From NCBI GenBank assembly GCA_947302175.1, contig CAMYVB010000003.1:62001-126000 (forward strand): 64,000 nt of DNA, given 5' to 3'. The first letter of the stretch is position 1. The number at the start of each line of letters is the position of its first letter. The notes beneath the pieces were generated by a model. That model saw nothing but the letters and a program-made list of their open reading frames with translations. It searched no databases and had not been told where the DNA came from. Source of the stretch: an uncultured Bacteroidales bacterium. Lineage in GTDB: Bacteria; Bacteroidota; Bacteroidia; Bacteroidales; UBA932. Shown in pieces: positions 50,286 through 59,620 of this stretch. The position numbers and the translations under genes were made by a program.

Positions 50286-52526
50286 ATGAAAAAGAAACTC
50301 CTCCTCTGTGTAATACTCTTGCTAACCGCGCTGCCGCTCATCTGTCAGGCCCACACGACCCTTTCAAAGGGCGGGAAGCCCAAAGCCAGGATAGTCAATC
50401 TCACTGAAACGCCTCACACGGAAATCGCCGCAGACATTCTGGGCCGTTTCCTCGGCGAGTCCCTTGGCGGAAGTATCCCTGTCACGGGCGCGGCAGCCCT
50501 GAAAAAGGGGGACATAGTCCTGACGGACTGCGAGGTTCCCGGAGTCGGCGAGGATGGTTTCCTGATTGAAGTAAAAGACGGTAAAGTGTTTATAAGCGGT
50601 AGGGAGAAAGGTGTCGTTTATGGCGTTTGCGATTTCCTGGAAAAAGAGCTGGGGATGGATTATTGGGGGAATTTCGAGTATGACCTGCCACTTCACGCCG
50701 ACCTGACCCTTCCCTGCAAGAGCCGTCTGGAGAATCCCACATTCCGCTATCGTCAGGCCAGCCACTGGTGTCTGAGGAACGGCAATGCCGCCGCCACTTC
50801 CGATAACGGAGTGAACAAGATTCGCAGCGCCGACACACTCTACCGCTGGTGGTACAGGCTGGAGGAGCCCCATGAGCTGTTTGTCGACAATCTTTGGGTA
50901 CATACATGCAAGCATCTGCTGCCCGTTGAAAAGTACGGGGAAACGCACCCCGAGTATTATGCGTGGTACGGCGGAGAGCGTCATCCGGGGAGCGCCAGCC
51001 AGTGGTGCCTTAGCAATCCCGAAGTATTCGAAATAGTCTGCGCCACGCTAGACAGCCTTTTCAATGCCAACCCCGGGCTGGGCATGATTTCAATTTCCCA
51101 GAACGACGGCTCGGACACTTTCTGCCGCTGCCCCGAGTGTCAGAGAATCATCGAGGAAGAAGGTTCTCCTTCAGGCCCAATCATGCGCTTTATCAACGCA
51201 GTCGCAGAGCGTTTCCCCGACAAGCAGATCTCCACCCTGGCCTATCTATTCTCCGTCAAGCCCCCGAAAGTGACTGTCCCCAGGGATAACGTCTCCATAA
51301 TGCTTTGCGACATAGACTGCCGCCGTCAGACCGCTCTCACTGAAAACCCTTCAGGACAGGAGTTTATGGAATGTCTCGAAGGCTGGTCACGCCTCACGCA
51401 GAACATCTTCCTCTGGGACTACGGCATCAATTTCGACAACTATCTTTCTCCATTCCCCAATTTCGGCACCATAAAGGACAACATGGTGATCTTCCGCGAC
51501 CACGGGGTAAAGATGCATTTTTCGCAGATAAACAGCAGCCTAGGCGGCGATTTTGCCGAACTCAGGCCCTACATAGTGTCCAAACTCATGTGGAACGCTT
51601 CGGCCGACCTGGATTCGCTGGAGAATCATTTCTGCAAGGGCTATTACGGCGCTGCTGCGCCCTATGTCCTTCATTACATCCATGAGCTTGAAGGCGCTTC
51701 CATAGGCACGGACCAGGAGCTTTTCATCTACGATTCCCCCGTGACTTTCAAAAATACGACATTGCGCCCGGCCCTGATGAAGCGCTACAACGTCCTTTTC
51801 GACCAGGCTGAAGCAGCTGTCGCAGACGATCCTGTGCGCCTGAAGCGAGTACAGCGCAGCCGTCTCTCTCTCCAATACTCCGCCCTCGAAATCGCCCGCA
51901 CCGATCCTGATCACGATGCAGTCACTGTATCAAAAGATCTCGATCTTTTCGAGAGCAGGGTAAAGGAATTCGGAATCGAGACTCTCAACGAGCGCACCAA
52001 TAAGCCCCTGGATTACTGCGCATTATACCGCAAACGCTATCTAAATAACGACAGCGACAATCTCTCCTTCCGCCGCCCTGTCATCTTCATCATTCCTCCC
52101 AAGGAGAAGTATATGACTATTGCCCGCACAGCCCTTACCGACGGCCTTTACGGCGGCGCAGGTTACGTAGAGAGCTGGGTAGGCTGGGAAGGGACTGACG
52201 CTGATTTCGTCATCGACCTGGGCGAAGAAAAGAGCGTTTCGAGCGTCTCGGTCGATTTCCTCCGCCAGATCGGCGCATGGGTGATGGAGCCCCTAGGGAT
52301 GAAGGTTCTGCTTTCTTCGGACGGCGAAAACTATACCCTCTTCAATGAAGAATCCTTCCCCGAGACTCGCGACGGAACGATAGGCTTCAAGACCGTCACC
52401 TTGGGCGGAAGCCTCTCAGGCCGCTTTGTCCGAATCCAGGTAGAAGGTCTGAAGATATGTCCTGAGTGGCACTACGGAGTGGGCAACCCCTGCTGGTTCT
52501 TTATCGACGAAGTATCAGTACGCTGA
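50286..52526 (+). CDS. Secreted DUF4838/alpha-glucuronidase-like protein with F5/8-type C-terminal domain
   Basis: 746 aa from ATG at 50286 (signal peptide MKKKLLLCVILLLTALPLICQA). An upstream start at 50184 lies before the signal peptide. N-terminal GH20/67-type beta domain, then the DUF4838 barrel (HPEYYAWYGGERHPG, WCLSNPEVFEIV, ISISQNDGSDTFCRCPECQ), and a C-terminal discoidin-like domain (FVIDLGEEKSVSSVSVDFL, LLSSDGENYTLF) near 635-740. Likely acts on uronic-acid-containing glycans. Confidence 0.85.
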   Translation: MKKKLLLCVILLLTALPLICQAHTTLSKGGKPKARIVNLTETPHTEIAADILGRFLGESLGGSIPVTGAAALKKGDIVLTDCEVPGVGEDGFLIEVKDGKVFISGREKGVVYGVCDFLEKELGMDYWGNFEYDLPLHADLTLPCKSRLENPTFRYRQASHWCLRNGNAAATSDNGVNKIRSADTLYRWWYRLEEPHELFVDNLWVHTCKHLLPVEKYGETHPEYYAWYGGERHPGSASQWCLSNPEVFEIVCATLDSLFNANPGLGMISISQNDGSDTFCRCPECQRIIEEEGSPSGPIMRFINAVAERFPDKQISTLAYLFSVKPPKVTVPRDNVSIMLCDIDCRRQTALTENPSGQEFMECLEGWSRLTQNIFLWDYGINFDNYLSPFPNFGTIKDNMVIFRDHGVKMHFSQINSSLGGDFAELRPYIVSKLMWNASADLDSLENHFCKGYYGAAAPYVLHYIHELEGASIGTDQELFIYDSPVTFKNTTLRPALMKRYNVLFDQAEAAVADDPVRLKRVQRSRLSLQYSALEIARTDPDHDAVTVSKDLDLFESRVKEFGIETLNERTNKPLDYCALYRKRYLNNDSDNLSFRRPVIFIIPPKEKYMTIARTALTDGLYGGAGYVESWVGWEGTDADFVIDLGEEKSVSSVSVDFLRQIGAWVMEPLGMKVLLSSDGENYTLFNEESFPETRDGTIGFKTVTLGGSLSGRFVRIQVEGLKICPEWHYGVGNPCWFFIDEVSVR

Positions 52527-52538
52527 CTGAAAGTCAGG

Positions 52539-52570
52539 TTTGCAATTCCGGCGGCAAGTAGTTATATTTG
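52539..52570 (+). promoter_or_regulatory. Promoter of the PA14-phosphoesterase gene
   Basis: TTTG (52539-52542), 20 bp, TATATTTG (52563-52570), 21 bp before the ATG at 52592. Good match to the Bacteroidota consensus. Confidence 0.75.
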
Positions 52571-52591
52571 ACGAAATAACGCTGAAAACGA

Positions 52592-54064
52592 ATGAAAATT
52601 AAAAATCTGCTGCTATGCGCGTGCGCGGCGCTGGTCCTTTTCGCCGGCTGCGCTCCCAAAACTCCCGAAGTAAAATGCAAGGTGTGGCTCAACTGGCCAG
52701 AGAGATACCTTCCCGATTTCTCGACCCTCGGCGAGCCCGACATGGAGGTCTCCAAGATCAATTTTGACCTCGTCGACCTTCCCGACACCAATAACCATTT
52801 CGCCGTTCTCTTTGAGACGACCCTGAAAGTCTGCAAAGCTGAAGAATACACCTTCAAGATCAGTTCCGACGACGGCACCAAGTTCTACATCGACGGCGAG
52901 ATGCTCATCGAGAACGACGGCGCCCACGGCCCCATCCTCAAGCTTGCCACTAAGCAGCTCGAAAAAGGCGTCCACGACCTCAGGCTCGAGTTCTTTGACT
53001 ATGACAAGGGCCAGGCTCTCGACTTCAAGTATTCCACTCCCACCATCCCCGAGCGTCCTTTCAATCCCGAGGTCGAAGCCATTGAGGAAAGGTCTGCAAG
53101 GCGCTCCGATTTCGTCATTCCCCAGACCGAGGAAGCTCTCAAAAGATACAAGGAGTGGAAGGGTGACGACGTAGTTATGAACTTCCCCATATTCACCGAC
53201 ATACACACTGCAGGCCGCTACAGCTATCGCCATCTCGGCTTCGCCTCCGAGATAGCCTCCCGTTTCGAGTCCGACTTCGCAGCAAATCTCGGTGACATAG
53301 GGCTCAACGCCTACCCCGCCACAATAGACGCCGCATACGCAAAGAAGGTGCTTGAAAACACCCGCGCAGAGATGGATAAATTCGACGGCATATGGCTCTA
53401 TGCCGCCGGCAACCATGACTGGGACGCCGGCGAGGGCGAGTATCTCTCCGAAGAGTTCCTCACCGATTTCTTCCAGAAACCCTGGCAGGAGAAGGCGGGG
53501 GAGAACCTTCATCTCACTCCCGGCAAGGTCTACGGCTATTATGACATCCCCGCCAAGGGCATGAGGATTATATTCATCAACAGCCAGGGCACGGGCACCC
53601 AGGGCGGCTTCTACTACTATTTCGACCCCGCTCAGATGGAGTGGCTCCAGAGCCTTCTCGACTCCACAGACAAGGATACCGCAGTGCTCGTGCTCGTGCA
53701 CTACACCCCTCATCCCAACGGCCGTTGGAACGGCATCAAGACCGCTGAATACACCGTCGAGGCCAACCAGCGCCTGCTTGACATCCTCGCCGACTACAAG
53801 ACCAGGGGCACCCTCGTGGGCCTCGTCTCCGGCGACAGCCATTTCAACATGCACGAAGTAGACCGCGGCGTGGATTACTACACCGCCCAGGGTTATGGCT
53901 GGGTAACCAACGAGCTCCTGATGCCCCGCACCACCCACGAGTATTTCAACTACAAGGAAACGCTCTGCGTCGATGTCGTGGCGGTCAAGCCCGAAAAGCA
54001 TGAGGTGCACACCTTCCGCATCGGCGCCGGCGGCAGCCAGTACGATTATGAATTCACCTATTGA
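52592..54064 (+). CDS. PA14 domain-calcineurin-like phosphoesterase lipoprotein
   Basis: 490 aa. Lipobox LFAGC. Residues about 30-150 are PA14-like (FKISSDDGTKFYIDGEMLI). The rest is a metallophosphoesterase: FTDIHT, NLGDIGL, AAGNHDWD, LVHYTPHPNG and SGDSHFN, the last replacing the usual GHxH. The gene precedes uxaC by 18 bp and may be cotranscribed. Substrate unknown, probably an exported or glycan-linked phosphate ester. Confidence 0.87.
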   Translation: MKIKNLLLCACAALVLFAGCAPKTPEVKCKVWLNWPERYLPDFSTLGEPDMEVSKINFDLVDLPDTNNHFAVLFETTLKVCKAEEYTFKISSDDGTKFYIDGEMLIENDGAHGPILKLATKQLEKGVHDLRLEFFDYDKGQALDFKYSTPTIPERPFNPEVEAIEERSARRSDFVIPQTEEALKRYKEWKGDDVVMNFPIFTDIHTAGRYSYRHLGFASEIASRFESDFAANLGDIGLNAYPATIDAAYAKKVLENTRAEMDKFDGIWLYAAGNHDWDAGEGEYLSEEFLTDFFQKPWQEKAGENLHLTPGKVYGYYDIPAKGMRIIFINSQGTGTQGGFYYYFDPAQMEWLQSLLDSTDKDTAVLVLVHYTPHPNGRWNGIKTAEYTVEANQRLLDILADYKTRGTLVGLVSGDSHFNMHEVDRGVDYYTAQGYGWVTNELLMPRTTHEYFNYKETLCVDVVAVKPEKHEVHTFRIGAGGSQYDYEFTY

Positions 54065-54082
54065 TTTAATTCAAACGCATAT

Positions 54083-55483
54083 ATGAGCTTCATCAACGAC
54101 GACTTCATGCTCTCCACCAAGACGGCCCGCGAGCTGTACCACGAGAGCGCTGAAAAAATGCCCATCATTGACTATCACTGCCACCTCGTGCCCCAGATGA
54201 TAGCCGAAAACTATCAGTTCAAAGACCTCACCGAAGTGTGGCTCGGCGGCGACCACTACAAGTGGCGCGCGATGAGAGGCAACGGTGTCCCCGAGGAGTA
54301 CATCACCGGCGGCCGCAGTTCCTGGGAAAAGTTTGAAAAATGGGCCGAGACCATGCCCTATACCATGCGCAACCCCCTCTATCACTGGACCCACCTCGAG
54401 CTTGCCCGCGTTTTCGGCGTGGACAAAATCCTCAAGCCCGAGACTGCCCGCGAAATTTACGAGGAGTGCACAGCCATGCTCCAGACTCCCCGTTTCAGGG
54501 GCCAGGAGCTCATCAAGCACTTCAATGTCGAGACCGTCTGCACCACCGACGATCCCGCCGATGACCTTCGCTACCACAAGCAGATTATGGAGATGCCCTT
54601 CGGCGTGAAAGTCATCCCTGCCTGGAGGCCCGACAAGGCCATGGCCATCGAATACCCCGAAGTCTATATCGAGTACATCGAAAAGCTGGGCAAGGCCGCC
54701 GGCATGGAAATCAAGAGCTATCCCGACCTTATCGAAGCCCTCAAGAAGCGTCACGACTTCTTCGCCTCAATGGGCTGCAAGCTTTCCGACCACGGTCTCG
54801 AGACCTTCTACGCCGCCGACTACACAGACGTGGAAATCAACAAGATATTCAAGAAAGTCCTTATGGGCAAGACTCCTTCCGCGGAGGAAATCCTCAAGTT
54901 CCGCAGCGCCACGCTCCACGACTTCGCAGTCATGGACGCCGAGGCCGGCTGGGCCCAGCAGTTCCACGTGGGCGCAATACGCAACAACAACACCCGCATG
55001 TTCAATATCCTCGGCCCCGACACAGGTTTCGACGCCATCCACGACCTTCCCACCGCAGAGGCAGGCCACAAGTTCCTCAACCGCCTGGCTCTGGAAGGCA
55101 AACTTGCCAAGACCATACTCTATTCCCTCAATCCCAAGGACAACGAGCTCATGACCGTGATGGCCTACACCTTCAACGACGGCACTTTCCCCGGCAAGAT
55201 GCAGTATGGCTCGGGCTGGTGGTTCCTCGATCAGGAAGACGGCATGCGCAAGCAGCTTAACGCCCTGAGTGCTCTCGGTCTGCTTAGCCGTTTCGTAGGC
55301 ATGCTGACCGACTCCAGGAGCTTCATAAGCTACCCGAGGCATGAGTATTTCCGCAGGATTCTCTGCGACGTACTCGGCCGCGATGTTGAGGATGGAAAGC
55401 TCCCCAAGAGCGAGATGCCGTTCATCCACCAGATGGTCAAGGACATCTCCTACAACAACGCCAAGAACTACTTTGATTTCTAA
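54083..55483 (+). CDS. uxaC: Glucuronate isomerase
   Basis: 466 aa, full-length UxaC: IDYHCHLVPQ (metal-binding HxH, about 29-31), GDHYKWRAMRGNGV and the C-terminal RHEYFRRILCD. It converts glucuronate or galacturonate to fructuronate or tagaturonate. Ends overlapping the convergent sialidase-like gene by 4 bp. Confidence 0.97.
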   Translation: MSFINDDFMLSTKTARELYHESAEKMPIIDYHCHLVPQMIAENYQFKDLTEVWLGGDHYKWRAMRGNGVPEEYITGGRSSWEKFEKWAETMPYTMRNPLYHWTHLELARVFGVDKILKPETAREIYEECTAMLQTPRFRGQELIKHFNVETVCTTDDPADDLRYHKQIMEMPFGVKVIPAWRPDKAMAIEYPEVYIEYIEKLGKAAGMEIKSYPDLIEALKKRHDFFASMGCKLSDHGLETFYAADYTDVEINKIFKKVLMGKTPSAEEILKFRSATLHDFAVMDAEAGWAQQFHVGAIRNNNTRMFNILGPDTGFDAIHDLPTAEAGHKFLNRLALEGKLAKTILYSLNPKDNELMTVMAYTFNDGTFPGKMQYGSGWWFLDQEDGMRKQLNALSALGLLSRFVGMLTDSRSFISYPRHEYFRRILCDVLGRDVEDGKLPKSEMPFIHQMVKDISYNNAKNYFDF

Positions 55484-57411
55484 GGCTTGACCCTGACGTA
55501 CTTGATGCGGTAACGCCGCCAGGTATATGCTATGTGAAGATACCCCTGCCCGTCGCAGATTACTGCCGGGTAGGAGTATTCTTTTATGGCGTCGTCTTCG
55601 AGGGTGACAAGGTCGCTCCAGTGTTCGCCATCGTCCGAAATGGCGACTTTCAGGGGAGAGCGGGAGCCGCCGCTGCGCCCGGGAAGAGTTTCGAAATCGT
55701 TGTAAACCAGCGCAAAACGGCCGTCAGGGAGCGTAATTGCGTCAATTCCTGCGCCGTTCTGGGGCATTGACGTCAGAGTCTCTTTTGACCAGGTGCTGCC
55801 GTTGTCGTGGCTGAAGGTGACGGACATTTTTCCGTTCCCCGTGCGGCTCAGGGCTTGGAGGGTGCCGTCCTTGTGGATAATGATGGTGGGTTGGATGGAA
55901 GAGATTGGATGGAAGTTGCCGTAGTATCGATTAGGGTCGGCCGGGACGTCTACGTTGGTGCCTGCCTTGCCTTTTTTGCGCTGCTTGCAATCGATGCTGA
56001 GTTCGACGTCGCAGGGCTCGCTCTTATGCCAGGTCTGCCCGCGGTCGTCACTCCATTCGAAGTGGATGCGGGAGGGGATGTGGGCGTATTTCGACTGCGT
56101 CGAGCTGCCGGCTATTATCCGCCCCTCGTGCCAGACCGGCTTGTTTTTGATGGGCCCGAGAAAGCCTTCAGGAAGCGCTTCGGCCTCGCTCCAGCTCGCG
56201 CCGTCGTCATAGGATTTTTTGAGTCGCGCTTGCCAGAAAGCAATGGTCGAAAGGTCTATTTCGCCCTCCTTGACCTTGTAGGCAGGGCGTATTTTGTAGT
56301 AGAGGAGCAAGGGAGAGCCGCTCTCGGGAATGCGGAACAGAACGGGGTTGTCGAGGCACCAGTTGCTGGAATCGGGAGCTGCTACTGCTACGGGCGGCGT
56401 CCATTCCCCGGAACCTTTGGCCTTGCGGCTCAGGCGCACGCGCGTGTCGGCCTCGTGCTCCGCCGTGCCTCCGTTGAAGGCGCAGAGAAGGTCGCCCCCT
56501 TCGGTGAAGCATAGAGTGGCGGAGTGGCATTGCGGGAATTCGGCGTCAGTATAGACAAACTGCTTCTCGACCACGTGCGCGGGGAGGTCGAAGTCCACAG
56601 AAATATGGTGCGAGCCGCCGCGAAGAAGCCACTTCGAGCTGCGCTCACCCTGGCTTAGGCGCCATCCGAGGCAGCGCAGGCGCACTTTTGAGCGCTTTGC
56701 TGTGGGGACGGTTATTTCCGCCTTTACACCCTTGGGCAGTTCAAACCACCATTCGGCATGCATGAGGTCCTTGACGAAGCGGCTGCTCACGGGCCCGTAA
56801 GGCGTTTCAGTCCTCCAGGAGAGCGAATCCAGTTCCTCGATTGAGAAATCAGGTTTCAGAGTGACCCTCGGGCGGCGGTGCTTTTGCGCCGGGAGGACGC
56901 TGATGCCTGCGACGTAGCGCTCTTTCCATTGCCGCACATATTCGGGGGCGATGCAGGTGTCGGTGATCATTTCGGGGTGCTTGTCGCAAATGAACCATGC
57001 CCATTTGTTCCAGCCGTTTTCGGCGAGAACGGGGAGCAGGAGCGGCTCGGCCAGGGCGCTGAGCTTAGGGCTGAAATGCTGCTTGCGAATGGTCGTGATG
57101 ACGTTTTTGACCACTTCCTCCCGCACGCTGTCGTCCACCATGCCGAAGGCGAGGGGCAGGAGGTTCTCGTCCAGGCTGCCGCCGCCGTAGAAGGTGCTGT
57201 CGGGGAAGAGGGGATGGGGCTTGGCGGAAAGCGAAGTGCCGGGGCGCACACGCAGGAAGCGCTCGTTGAAAGCGGCGCGGAGGCTGTCGCCCGGGGCATC
57301 GCGGTACTCGAGCGCCGCCGCAACGAGGGAGTCGCGCTGCGAAGGTGTCGCAGCAAGGGCTGAAATGCCGAGCGCGAGCGCCGCGGTTAGTGCATAAAAG
57401 CGTCTCATCAT
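55480..57411 (-). CDS. Exported sialidase-fold (BNR repeat) glycoside hydrolase-like protein
   Basis: 643 aa from ATG at 57411. Signal peptide [20 protein letters not shown]. The N-terminal 220 residues are an unfamiliar domain. The C-terminal part is a beta-propeller with Asp-box repeats ([39 protein letters not shown]). Related to exo-alpha-sialidases; close families also act on rhamnose- and uronic-acid-containing glycans, so the specificity is open. A -7 box lies 4 bp upstream of the start. Confidence 0.8.
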   Translation of the reverse strand: MMRRFYALTAALALGISALAATPSQRDSLVAAALEYRDAPGDSLRAAFNERFLRVRPGTSLSAKPHPLFPDSTFYGGGSLDENLLPLAFGMVDDSVREEVVKNVITTIRKQHFSPKLSALAEPLLLPVLAENGWNKWAWFICDKHPEMITDTCIAPEYVRQWKERYVAGISVLPAQKHRRPRVTLKPDFSIEELDSLSWRTETPYGPVSSRFVKDLMHAEWWFELPKGVKAEITVPTAKRSKVRLRCLGWRLSQGERSSKWLLRGGSHHISVDFDLPAHVVEKQFVYTDAEFPQCHSATLCFTEGGDLLCAFNGGTAEHEADTRVRLSRKAKGSGEWTPPVAVAAPDSSNWCLDNPVLFRIPESGSPLLLYYKIRPAYKVKEGEIDLSTIAFWQARLKKSYDDGASWSEAEALPEGFLGPIKNKPVWHEGRIIAGSSTQSKYAHIPSRIHFEWSDDRGQTWHKSEPCDVELSIDCKQRKKGKAGTNVDVPADPNRYYGNFHPISSIQPTIIIHKDGTLQALSRTGNGKMSVTFSHDNGSTWSKETLTSMPQNGAGIDAITLPDGRFALVYNDFETLPGRSGGSRSPLKVAISDDGEHWSDLVTLEDDAIKEYSYPAVICDGQGYLHIAYTWRRYRIKYVRVKP

Positions 57412-57415
57412 AGGA

Positions 57416-57423
57416 CAAATATA
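57416..57423 (-). promoter_or_regulatory. -7 box TATATTTG for the sialidase-like gene
   Basis: Perfect TAnnTTTG on the minus strand, 4 bp before the ATG at 57411, the same tight layout as at 31267-31274. Confidence 0.55.
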
Positions 57424-57481
57424 CCGAAAATCGCAAAAAAACATTATATTGGGGCGATTGAACACTTTATTTAGACTGCAA

Positions 57482-58147
57482 ATGGCACAATACACCAAAC
57501 TCGAAACCCTTAGCACAATGAAGGAAACCGGCATAGTCCCGGTCTTCTATCACGGCGATGTAGAAATAGCGAAAAAAGTCGTCAAGGCTTGTTATGACGG
57601 AGGCATACGCGCCTTCGAGTTTGCCAACCGCGGCGATTTTGCGCAGGAAGTATTCGGTGAGCTGGTCAAGTTCGCGGCCAAGGAGCTTCCCGGCATGATA
57701 ATGGGCATAGGCAGCGTGGTCGACCCCGGCACCGCATCCATGTACATACAGCTCGGCGCGAACTTCGTCGTCGGCCCCCTCTTCAATCCCGCTATAGCTC
57801 CTGTCTGCAACCGCCGCTGCATCCCTTACTGCCCCGGCTGCGGCAGCGTGACCGAAGTGGGAATGGCGCAGGAGGCGGGATGTGATGTTTGCAAGGTCTT
57901 CCCCGGCGACGTCCTCGGCCCCAAGTTCATCAAGGGACTCAAGGCCCCCATGCCCTGGAGCCAGCTCATGGTGACGGGCGGCGTCAAACCTGAGAAGGAG
58001 AATCTCGAAGGCTGGTTCAAGGCCGGCGTCACATGTGTCGGCATGGGAAGCAACCTCTTCCCCAAGGACGCAATCGCGGTCGGCGACTGGGCAAGGATTT
58101 CTAAGCTCTGCGCCGACGCCCTCGCAATAGTCAAGGAAGTAAGATAA
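57482..58147 (+). CDS. eda: 2-dehydro-3-deoxyphosphogluconate (KDPG) aldolase
   Basis: 221 aa from ATG at 57482. The Schiff-base lysine is in [16 protein letters not shown] (about 138-153) and the catalytic Glu in AFEFANRG. It splits KDPG to pyruvate and glyceraldehyde 3-phosphate, the last step of hexuronate breakdown. Followed by a hexuronate transporter gene after 10 bp. Confidence 0.95.
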   Translation: MAQYTKLETLSTMKETGIVPVFYHGDVEIAKKVVKACYDGGIRAFEFANRGDFAQEVFGELVKFAAKELPGMIMGIGSVVDPGTASMYIQLGANFVVGPLFNPAIAPVCNRRCIPYCPGCGSVTEVGMAQEAGCDVCKVFPGDVLGPKFIKGLKAPMPWSQLMVTGGVKPEKENLEGWFKAGVTCVGMGSNLFPKDAIAVGDWARISKLCADALAIVKEVR

Positions 58148-58157
58148 AACACAGAAT

Positions 58158-59615
58158 ATGAGCACACAAAAGAAACTGATGACCAACTGGAGATGGTGGC
58201 TCTGCTCGCTGCTTTTCGTCGCGACCACCGTCAACTATCTCGACCGCCAAGTCCTCTCTCTCACCTACAAGGAGTTCATCGCTCCCGAGTTTCACTGGAC
58301 CGACGCCAACTACGGCACCATCACTTCATTCTTCTCCATTTTCTACGCAATCGCCTGTCTTTTCGCTGGCAAGTTCGTGGACTGGATGGGCACGAAGAAG
58401 GGCTATCTCATCGCCATAGGCGTATGGTCGGCGGGCGCAGTGATGCACGCCGCCTGCGGATGGGGCACCGCCCTGCTCGTGGACGGAGTCGATAGTGCAG
58501 CCGCCCTCAAGGCTGTCGAAGCGGGCAGTAACGTCGCCCTAGCCATCTCGACCACTTCAGTGTACCTTTTCCTCCTGTGCCGTGGCATCCTGGCCCTCGG
58601 TGAGGCCGGCAACTTCCCCGCCGCAATCAAGGTGACCGCCGAGTATTTCCCCAAGAAGGACAGGGCTTTCGCTACTTCCATCTTCAATGCCGGCGCATCG
58701 GTTGGCGCTCTCGCGGCTCCTCTCATGATCCCGCCGCTCGCAAAGGCTCTTGGCTGGGAGATGGCCTTCATCGTCATCGGCGGTCTCGGATTCATCTGGA
58801 TGTTCTTCTGGGCCTTCATGTATGACAAGCCCGAAAAGAGTAAGCACGTCAGCGAGGCAGAGCTCGAATATATCCACCAGGACGACGCTGCTGAAGCGGC
58901 CGAAAAGGCTGCCGCCGCCAAGGAAAAGAGCATTCCTTTCCTCGATTGCTTCACTTTCAAGCAGACCTGGCAGTTCATCACCGGTAAGTTCCTCACCGAC
59001 GGTGTGTGGTGGTTCTTCCTCTTCTGGGCTCCTGCCTATTTCCACGACCAGTTCAACGCCCCCGCATCTTCTCCCCGCGGTCAGGCGCTCATCTTCACGC
59101 TGTACCTTATCGTCACCGTAGTTTCCATCTTCGGCGGCTATCTGCCCAAGATCTTCGTCGAGAAGAAAGGCATGCATCCCTACCCGGGCCGCATGAGGGC
59201 CATGCTTATATTCGCATTCTTCCCCATCTGCTCGCTCCTTGCCCAGCCTCTCGGCATGCATTTCAATTCCCCTTGGTGGCCCGCAGTCCTCATCGGCCTT
59301 GCCGCCGCAGGACACCAGGCCTGGTCCGCCAACCTCTTCTCCACCATCGGTGACATGTTCCCCAAGGGCGCCATCGCCACAATCACCGGCATAGGTGCAA
59401 TGGCTGGCGGCGTCGGTTCCATGATCATCCAGAAAGTCGCCGGCAACCTCTTCACCTACGCTGAGAACGCCGGTTCCGCTTTCCATTTCCTCGGCTTCGA
59501 GGGCAAGCCCGCAGGCTATTTCATCATCTTCTGCTTCTGCGGTATAGCATACCTCCTCGCCTGGGTCATCATGAAGAGCCTTGTTCCCAAGTATAAACCC
59601 ATCGTGATAGACTAA
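58158..59615 (+). CDS. exuT: Hexuronate transporter, MFS family
   Basis: 485 aa, twelve or so hydrophobic helices. N-terminus NYLDRQVLSLTYKEF and the ALGEAGNFPAAIKVTAEYFP region are typical of ExuT-like anion:cation symporters of the MFS. The long loop around 235-255 is rich in Ala/Glu/Lys. Carries glucuronate or galacturonate with protons. Confidence 0.92.
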   Translation: MSTQKKLMTNWRWWLCSLLFVATTVNYLDRQVLSLTYKEFIAPEFHWTDANYGTITSFFSIFYAIACLFAGKFVDWMGTKKGYLIAIGVWSAGAVMHAACGWGTALLVDGVDSAAALKAVEAGSNVALAISTTSVYLFLLCRGILALGEAGNFPAAIKVTAEYFPKKDRAFATSIFNAGASVGALAAPLMIPPLAKALGWEMAFIVIGGLGFIWMFFWAFMYDKPEKSKHVSEAELEYIHQDDAAEAAEKAAAAKEKSIPFLDCFTFKQTWQFITGKFLTDGVWWFFLFWAPAYFHDQFNAPASSPRGQALIFTLYLIVTVVSIFGGYLPKIFVEKKGMHPYPGRMRAMLIFAFFPICSLLAQPLGMHFNSPWWPAVLIGLAAAGHQAWSANLFSTIGDMFPKGAIATITGIGAMAGGVGSMIIQKVAGNLFTYAENAGSAFHFLGFEGKPAGYFIIFCFCGIAYLLAWVIMKSLVPKYKPIVID

Positions 59616-59620
59616 TCACA

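Noticed and set aside
52613..54010. 465-codon minus-strand frame opposite the PA14-phosphoesterase
   Set aside because: Shadow frame; the plus-strand gene has a lipobox, promoter and all phosphoesterase motifs.
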